DNA of 64,000 nt from Edaphobacter lichenicola (lineage in GTDB: Bacteria > Acidobacteriota > Terriglobia > Terriglobales > Acidobacteriaceae), in NCBI RefSeq assembly GCF_014201315.1, contig NZ_JACHDY010000006.1, positions 124,001 through 188,000 of the forward strand, read 5' to 3'. Below, in pieces: positions 59,368 to 64,000 of this stretch (position 1 is its first letter; each line of letters opens with the position of its first letter). The notes under the pieces were generated by a model, which saw only the letters and a list, made by a program, of their open reading frames with translations, had not been told where the DNA came from and did not search any database. The translations under genes and the position numbers were made by a program.

Positions 59368-60029
59368 CCGTCTGTCTGAAGACGCTGCCGCATGGCGTCG
59401 GCATCTTTCTTGACGAAGAAGGGCCCGATCTGCACGTGGAGCAGCTTGTCCTGCGGCTCCTTGTGGATGGTTACGCTGTAGCCGCGTTGCTTCAAGGCAT
59501 TGACGAGAACGTCGGCGTCCTCCTGGTGAGAGACGGCGGCTACCTGGACGATCGCTCCACCTTGTGCGGCGGATGGGATGGGAGCCACCGCTGCGGGCCT
59601 GCCGGTTGGCTTGATGGCTGGTTCGGGGCGAAAGTCTGCGGCTACGGCCTTGGCCCTGGCAGGTGTGGGAGCGGGCTGGGTTGCTTCCGTGGGTTGTGTT
59701 GCTGAAGCGTCTGGAAGGCTGGAGCGTTGACTCGCGTCCTCGGCAACGATCACTGGCAAGGGGGATGCTGCGTGAGCTGCGAGGCTTCCGGGAGAGGGTT
59801 TGGAGGCGGTGGACTCCGGGTTTGAGCTGGTGTTCTCCGCTGTGGTGGCTACAGGCGGGGCCGAACGTCTGCCCAGCGAGTAGCCGAAGCCGAAGAAGAC
59901 CGCGCAGAGTAGACCGAGTACGAAGAAGATGCCAAGGATGGTGGTGGTGCCAAGCGAGATCTCGCGATCCTGTTCGCGAGAGTCGTGAAGATCCTGCAAG
60001 TCGTCGTCGGTTTGGTAGCGGCTGTTCAC
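59346..60029 (-). CDS. SPOR-domain membrane protein
   Basis: The 227-residue protein has a short cytosolic N-terminus, one membrane helix (about 29-50, TTILGIFFVLGLLCAVFFGF), a Pro/Ala/Ser-rich periplasmic linker and a C-terminal SPOR domain (IVQVAAVSHQEDADVLVNAL, VQIGPFFVKKDADAMRQRL). SPOR domains bind denuded glycan strands at division sites. It is like FtsN/DamX-type architecture without a catalytic domain, and lies 2 bases from the slipin gene upstream. Confidence 0.87.
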   Translation of the reverse strand: MNSRYQTDDDLQDLHDSREQDREISLGTTTILGIFFVLGLLCAVFFGFGYSLGRRSAPPVATTAENTSSNPESTASKPSPGSLAAHAASPLPVIVAEDASQRSSLPDASATQPTEATQPAPTPARAKAVAADFRPEPAIKPTGRPAAVAPIPSAAQGGAIVQVAAVSHQEDADVLVNALKQRGYSVTIHKEPQDKLLHVQIGPFFVKKDADAMRQRLQTDGYNAIVK

Positions 60030-60031
60030 GG

Positions 60032-60811
60032 TCAGACCTTCTTCTCCAACGCCGTGTCGGGCGTGAATGTCTTATTGAACAGGTTCATCAGCTCCATTGG
60101 AAGGGGAAATACTATGGTGGTATTTTTCTCGACACCTATCTCGGTGAGGGTCTGGAGGTAGCGAAGCTGGAGGGTCATGGGCTGGGTGGCCATGAGTTGG
60201 GCGGCCTCGACGAGCTTGGCGGCGGCGTTGAACTCTCCCTCGGCGTGGATGATCTTGGCCCTGCGTTCGCGCTCGGCCTCGGCCTGCTTGGCCATGGCGC
60301 GCAGCATGGACTCGGGCATGTCGACCTGTTTGACTTCGACGGAGACGACCTTGACTCCGAAGGGGGCGGTGTGACCGTCGATGATGGTCTGGATGCGGAT
60401 GTTGAGGGCTTCGCGGTGGGCGAGAAGGCCGTCGAGGTCGACTTCACCGAGGACCGAACGCAGGGTGGTCTGGGCGAACTGTGAGGTTTGATAGATATAG
60501 TTGGCGACTTCGATGACGGCCTTGGTGGGGTCGACGACGCGGAGGGTGATGACGGCGTTGACCTTGAGGGTGACGTTGTCGCGGGTGATGACGTCCTGAG
60601 GGGGAACCTCCATCGCCTCCTGGCGGAGGCTGACGCGGACGATCTGGTCGAGGGGGCGGAAGATCCAGATGAGACCTGGGCCCGCGGCTGCCTGCTTGAC
60701 CCGTCCGAGACGGAAGATGACGCCTCGCTCGTACTCTTTGAGGATGTTGAGGGAGTTGACCAGGTAGAGAACTACGATGACGATGGCAAAGAGGAGCGGG
60801 AGAGACATCAT
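60032..60811 (-). CDS. Slipin (SPFH/Band 7 protein)
   Basis: The 259-residue stomatin-like protein has an N-terminal membrane segment ([20 protein letters not shown]), then the SPFH domain from [15 protein letters not shown] to [38 protein letters not shown] and [16 protein letters not shown] are typical slipin signatures. A coiled coil and short hydrophobic end ([13 protein letters not shown]) follow. Slipins partner NfeD proteases in membrane protein quality control; NfeD lies upstream here, separated by a beta-barrel gene. Confidence 0.92.
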   Translation of the reverse strand: MMSLPLLFAIVIVVLYLVNSLNILKEYERGVIFRLGRVKQAAAGPGLIWIFRPLDQIVRVSLRQEAMEVPPQDVITRDNVTLKVNAVITLRVVDPTKAVIEVANYIYQTSQFAQTTLRSVLGEVDLDGLLAHREALNIRIQTIIDGHTAPFGVKVVSVEVKQVDMPESMLRAMAKQAEAERERRAKIIHAEGEFNAAAKLVEAAQLMATQPMTLQLRYLQTLTEIGVEKNTTIVFPLPMELMNLFNKTFTPDTALEKKV

Positions 60812-60888
60812 GGGTAAGACCTCTGTCGGCCAGACTGCTGCCGCCGCTGCGATTGTAAAGCAGGCGCAGCGGCGGCCGGTGCTATTGG

Positions 60889-61569
60889 CTAGAAGCGGAA
60901 GAAAAAGCCGAATCCGGGTTGGAGCTCGGTGGTGCGCTTCTGGATGGTGAGGTAGTTGGTTTCGAAGTCTGGCGCCTTGAAGAACTGCTGGCGGAACTCA
61001 GCGCGCGCGCCGAAGTGTTTGTTCAGCATGTAGTCGCCGCCGACGTTGTAGTAGTAGGTGGCGCGTGCCTGCGGCGCCAGGCCTTCGCCGCCGCCGGGCG
61101 TGGGGCGGAAGGCGATTGTGCCGGCGCCGCCACCGGCGAAAGGTGCGATTCCGTGAAACTCGCGACGGAAGTGGGCGACGTAACCGAAGGTATACTCCGA
61201 GGCGTTCTGCTGGACTCCACCTACCGGTGTCGCTCCAAAGGGCGTGAAGGTCTGGGTGTAGCGGGCGTATCCATAGTTGAACTCGAATCCGACGTACGGC
61301 TTGACGGTGTAGCGGATCGTTACCAGAGGACCTACGGTATTGCCGGGGTGGAGATTAACTGCCGTCGGAACAGTGTTGATGACTACGGTGCCGTTGGAGT
61401 CTCTGTTGAGGATGGCGGAGGCGACCACGCCGATGTCGAGGCGGGAGAGTTGACGGTCCAGGCCCGATTGTGGGGTGGCCTGTGCGTTGGCGGTTAATCC
61501 GGCCGCGGGGAGCAGCAGGCAAAGTACAACGTTCCGAACCCAGGTCGGGCGAGACACATTCAACATCAA
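60889..61569 (-). CDS. Outer-membrane beta-barrel protein
   Basis: The 226-residue protein has a signal peptide ([18 protein letters not shown]) and an all-beta barrel with alternating aromatic strands ([73 protein letters not shown]), ending [12 protein letters not shown] with terminal Phe. The OmpA/OmpW-like length fits an 8-strand barrel. It is unusual in lying between nfeD and the slipin gene on the same strand. Function unknown. Confidence 0.82.
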   Translation of the reverse strand: MMLNVSRPTWVRNVVLCLLLPAAGLTANAQATPQSGLDRQLSRLDIGVVASAILNRDSNGTVVINTVPTAVNLHPGNTVGPLVTIRYTVKPYVGFEFNYGYARYTQTFTPFGATPVGGVQQNASEYTFGYVAHFRREFHGIAPFAGGGAGTIAFRPTPGGGEGLAPQARATYYYNVGGDYMLNKHFGARAEFRQQFFKAPDFETNYLTIQKRTTELQPGFGFFFRF

Positions 61570-61648
61570 GAAAAGACTCCCTTATCCAAAAACTACTGTT
61601 CTTTCAGTCTACTCTGGCGCGGAGGCTGATGGGGGCTTCGACGATGCG

Positions 61649-62956
61649 TCAAACGGGCTTATTGGCGGGTTCGACGATCAGGGTCAGGCCGTCGAGGTCG
61701 CGCACTGAGACCAGAGAGCCTACGGGGAGTGAGTCCTGGCCCCGGAGGGAGGCCTGCCAGAGCTCGCCGCGGATCTCCACCTGGCCGGCGGGGCAGAGGG
61801 GGGTGCGGGCGATGGCGGTGCCGCCGATCATGGCCTGCGGGCCGGTGAGGACCTTGCCGCGACGGGCACGAAGCGCTATCCAGGCCAGGCCGAAGGAGAT
61901 GCTGCCGAAGCCGAGGCCCGCGCCCAGGGCGGTTGCGAGATGGACGCGGAGCTCGGGGATGGGGCCGTCGACCAAGGTGGCAAGGCCGAAGATGAGCGCG
62001 GCGATGCCGACTGCTGCTAACACGCCGTGACTGCTGAACTTGGCTTCGAGGACCATCATGACGACGGCGGCCAACAGAAGAACGATCGCTGTGTGCCGGA
62101 CGGGGAGAAGGTTTAGCCCGAAGAGACCGAGGAGCACGAAGAGTGTGCCGATGGAGCCCGGGACGACGGTGCCGGGGACGTTGAACTCGAGGTAGATGAG
62201 AAGCGCGCCGAGGACTAGCAAGAGCACCGCGATGTCAGGGTTGGTGAGTTTGCTGAGCAGGCGCTCGCGTTGGGAGGGGGCCGTGGAGATGATCTGTGTG
62301 CCCTGGAGATGCAGGGTCTGGGTGGTGCCATCGAAGCGATGGATCGTGCGGCCGTCGAGGGCTTTGAGCAGGGAGGCGTCGTCGGCGGAGACCAGGTCGA
62401 TCAGGTTCAGTTTGAGAGCCTCTTCGTCGCTGTAGGACTTTGAGTTGCGGACGGCGTCCTCGGCGGCAGCGACGTTGCGGCTGCGGCGGGAGGTGAAGGA
62501 GCGCAGGAAGGCGGCAGCGTCATTCTCGATCTTTTCTTTGAGGATGGGATCGAGCTGGCGGCCTTCGACGATGGGGTGAGCCGCGCCTGCGTTGGTTCCG
62601 GGGGCCATTGCGGAGATGTCGGCTGATTCGAGGAGGAAGAAGCCGGCCGAGCCTGCTCTGCTGCCTGTTGGGGAGATGAAGATGATTACGGGGACGGGCG
62701 AGTTTTCGATGGCCTGAACCATGACGCGGGTGGACTCGAGCAGGCCGCCGGGGGTGCCCAGGGAGATCAGGACAGCTTCGGCGTGTTGGCTTGCCGCTTC
62801 GTGGAGGCCGCGCTGGAGATAGTCCGCGGTGATGGGCTGGATGGTGTCGTGGATGGTGAGTTTGACGACGGTGCCGGATGCGGCAAAGAGCTTGCCAGGC
62901 AGAACGCAGTAGATCGCCATCAAAAGGGAGAGGGCGACTCTTGCGGGGGAGTTCAT
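61649..62956 (-). CDS. NfeD-family membrane serine protease
   Basis: The 435-residue protein has a signal segment (RVALSLLMAIYCVLPGKLFA) and a ClpP-like protease domain with SPTGSRAGSAGFFLLESAD (S103 as nucleophile) and SKSYSDEEALKLNLIDLV. Four or five membrane helices at about 240-350 and a C-terminal OB-fold NfeD domain (GQVEIRGELWQASLRG; VGSLVSVRDLDGLTLIV) follow. This long form cleaves stomatin-like partners in archaea. It is coupled to the TPR gene upstream by ATGA; slipin lies downstream. Confidence 0.9.
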   Translation of the reverse strand: MNSPARVALSLLMAIYCVLPGKLFAASGTVVKLTIHDTIQPITADYLQRGLHEAASQHAEAVLISLGTPGGLLESTRVMVQAIENSPVPVIIFISPTGSRAGSAGFFLLESADISAMAPGTNAGAAHPIVEGRQLDPILKEKIENDAAAFLRSFTSRRSRNVAAAEDAVRNSKSYSDEEALKLNLIDLVSADDASLLKALDGRTIHRFDGTTQTLHLQGTQIISTAPSQRERLLSKLTNPDIAVLLLVLGALLIYLEFNVPGTVVPGSIGTLFVLLGLFGLNLLPVRHTAIVLLLAAVVMMVLEAKFSSHGVLAAVGIAALIFGLATLVDGPIPELRVHLATALGAGLGFGSISFGLAWIALRARRGKVLTGPQAMIGGTAIARTPLCPAGQVEIRGELWQASLRGQDSLPVGSLVSVRDLDGLTLIVEPANKPV

Positions 62957-64000
62957 GGCAGGCTCTGTCCGCGTGCCTGCAGGGCCTGACGCATGCCTTG
63001 CGCGGCAGAGTTCATCGGGTCGAGTTTTAGCGCCTTGCTGACGTTGCTCGCTGACGCTGACGGGTCGTTGGTCTGGAGATCAAGACGCGCGAGAACGAGA
63101 TAAGCCGGGACGTTTGGGCGCAGCATGATGGAACTCTGAGCCTCGGCGCGGGCGTCGGCTGCATTGCCGCTGCGCTCCCGTACCTGGGCGAGGCCGGCGT
63201 GAGCTTCTGCACTGGCAGAGTCCGCTGCGATTGCGGTCTGGAACTCCTGCTCGGCTTCGGGGACCAGACCTTGCGAGAGATACTCGTGGCCTTGACGCGT
63301 GTACTCGGCAGCCTGTTCCGCTGGTGGCAGGGTGGCCAGACGCATGGCGCGCATTTGATCGAGTTGAAAGGCAGCCTGCCGGAAGGAAGCCTCCGAGTAG
63401 GTGCGCCGGATGCGCTCGAGGGGATCGAAGTCAGACGAGGCTTCGGTGTCTGTTGCAGAGGCGGTTGGAGTCGGAGGTCTCCGCCCTGCGCTGATGCTGG
63501 TTTTGAGTTGTGCGGCTTCCGTGTCTGCTGGTCGCAGCTTGAGGGTCAGGTCCACTTCGCGCTTGGCTCCTGCGAAGTCGCCCTGGCGAAATAGGGCGAC
63601 GGCGAGGTTGTAGTGGTAGTCCGGGTCGTTGGGATCGGCCATCGAAGCGCGCTGAAAGAGAGGAACGGCGTTGTGGCCCTGACGGCTGGAGGCGACGGCC
63701 TGATTGTTGACGACCTCGGGGAGCGGAAGCCGGCTGGCGACGAAGGAGAAGGCTGATTCGGCCTCGGCGTACTTGGCGGTGTTGAAGCGGGAGAGGCCGA
63801 TATAGAACCCTGCTTCGAGAGCGCGCCGGTCGGTCGGGGGGATCTTCGCAAACGTAGCCGCGGCCTGGTCGTACTCTCGCTCCGCGTACTGGGCCTTGCC
63901 AAGAGCGAGAAGGGCTGCGGGATAGTTCGGGTTCGCCGCGATGGCTGCCTGGAGGCGCTTGACCCTCTCCTGCGAGGTTGGCGCGTCGGTGCCGCGAATG
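62953..64000 (-). CDS. Tetratricopeptide repeat protein (5' end beyond the window)
   Basis: The frame is open from the right edge to 62953; an internal ATG at 63642 is not the true start, since repeats continue upstream (AALLALGKAQYAEREYDQAA, YIGLSRFNTAKYAEAESAF). At least six TPR-like helical pairs are visible: YNLAVALFRQGDFAGAKREV, QAAEYTRQGHEYLSQGLVPE, AHAGLAQVRERSGNAADARA and YLVLARLDLQTNDPSASA among them. A Ser/Thr/Pro-rich linker interrupts them after about half. TPR proteins of this kind are scaffolds, often periplasmic. Translationally coupled to nfeD. Confidence 0.88.
   Translation of the reverse strand, partial: IRGTDAPTSQERVKRLQAAIAANPNYPAALLALGKAQYAEREYDQAAATFAKIPPTDRRALEAGFYIGLSRFNTAKYAEAESAFSFVASRLPLPEVVNNQAVASSRQGHNAVPLFQRASMADPNDPDYHYNLAVALFRQGDFAGAKREVDLTLKLRPADTEAAQLKTSISAGRRPPTPTASATDTEASSDFDPLERIRRTYSEASFRQAAFQLDQMRAMRLATLPPAEQAAEYTRQGHEYLSQGLVPEAEQEFQTAIAADSASAEAHAGLAQVRERSGNAADARAEAQSSIMLRPNVPAYLVLARLDLQTNDPSASASNVSKALKLDPMNSAAQGMRQALQARGQSLP

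Overview
The window reads as chromosomal DNA of an acidobacterium of the Granulicella/Edaphobacter/Terriglobus type (class Terriglobia). This is inferred, not proven. It rests on the GC-rich coding style, the gene repertoire (MqnC-family protein, two-domain ThyX homologue, carboxypeptidase-regulatory-domain protein, several small beta-barrels, DUF1844) and RNase E/G placed after rodA. There is no rRNA operon, CRISPR array, prophage, insertion sequence or plasmid gene. The one certain RNA gene is tRNA-Met(CAT) at 41803-41879. The TPR gene at the right edge and rodA at the left edge are cut by the window.

Layout. 1-6.5 kb: end of the rod-shape cluster (rodA), a giant RNase E/G with about 790 disordered residues inserted in its S1 domain, and a beta-barrel protein. 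6.6-10.4 kb (minus): membrane protein, processive GT2 synthase, an MqnC-like radical-SAM-family protein without the cluster cysteines, and a coiled-coil membrane protein. 10.5-22.4 kb: VKOR, a BI-1-like membrane protein, ribosome hibernation factor with a histone-like tail, Tat phosphoesterase, an RHH regulator coupled to a frameshifted gene, DNA methyltransferase, PP2C phosphatase, C39-like protein, hydroxyacyl-CoA dehydrogenase and MaoC-like genes, a palindromic repeat, a YycJ-type MBL enzyme and rhomboid. 22.5-30.4 kb: GAF, XRE, methyltransferase, GNAT, fabG, DUF2071, ThyX-like and a regulatory-domain protein. 30.7-34.9 kb: recA, a repeat-rich gap, an ECF sigma/anti-sigma/Spy-like operon and coaD. 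35-41.6 kb: aminotransferase, manC, phosphohexomutase, HAD phosphatase and kdsB. 41.8-45.9 kb: tRNA-Met, an S41 homologue lacking its catalytic residues, and PBP1A. 45.8-50.1 kb (minus): a tightly overlapping operon ygfZ-DUF1844-MBL-secreted protein-ribF. 50.1-59.4 kb (plus): zincin, mtnP, PfkB kinase, GT-C glycosyltransferase, dapF-ldcA-mpl and plsC. 59.3-64 kb (minus): TPR, NfeD, beta-barrel, slipin and SPOR protein.

Much of the content serves the cell envelope. RodA, PBP1A, DapF, LdcA, Mpl and the SPOR protein act on peptidoglycan. KdsB, ManC, the phosphohexomutase, GT2 and GT-C act on surface glycans. PlsC, slipin/NfeD and the beta-barrels belong to membranes.

The most unusual observation is non-coding. 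Two diverged copies of one element of about 235 bp lie in opposite orientation at 32315-32550 and 39711-39952, each in a gap between converging genes. They share colinear sequence blocks, and a hairpin whose stem has changed by compensatory substitutions around a conserved TAATCC loop. Other notable points are four proteins that have lost catalytic residues (MqnC-like, S41, ThyX-like, fRMsr-like GAF), a kdsB without a usable start codon before its conserved N-terminus, and a one-base frameshift at 14400.
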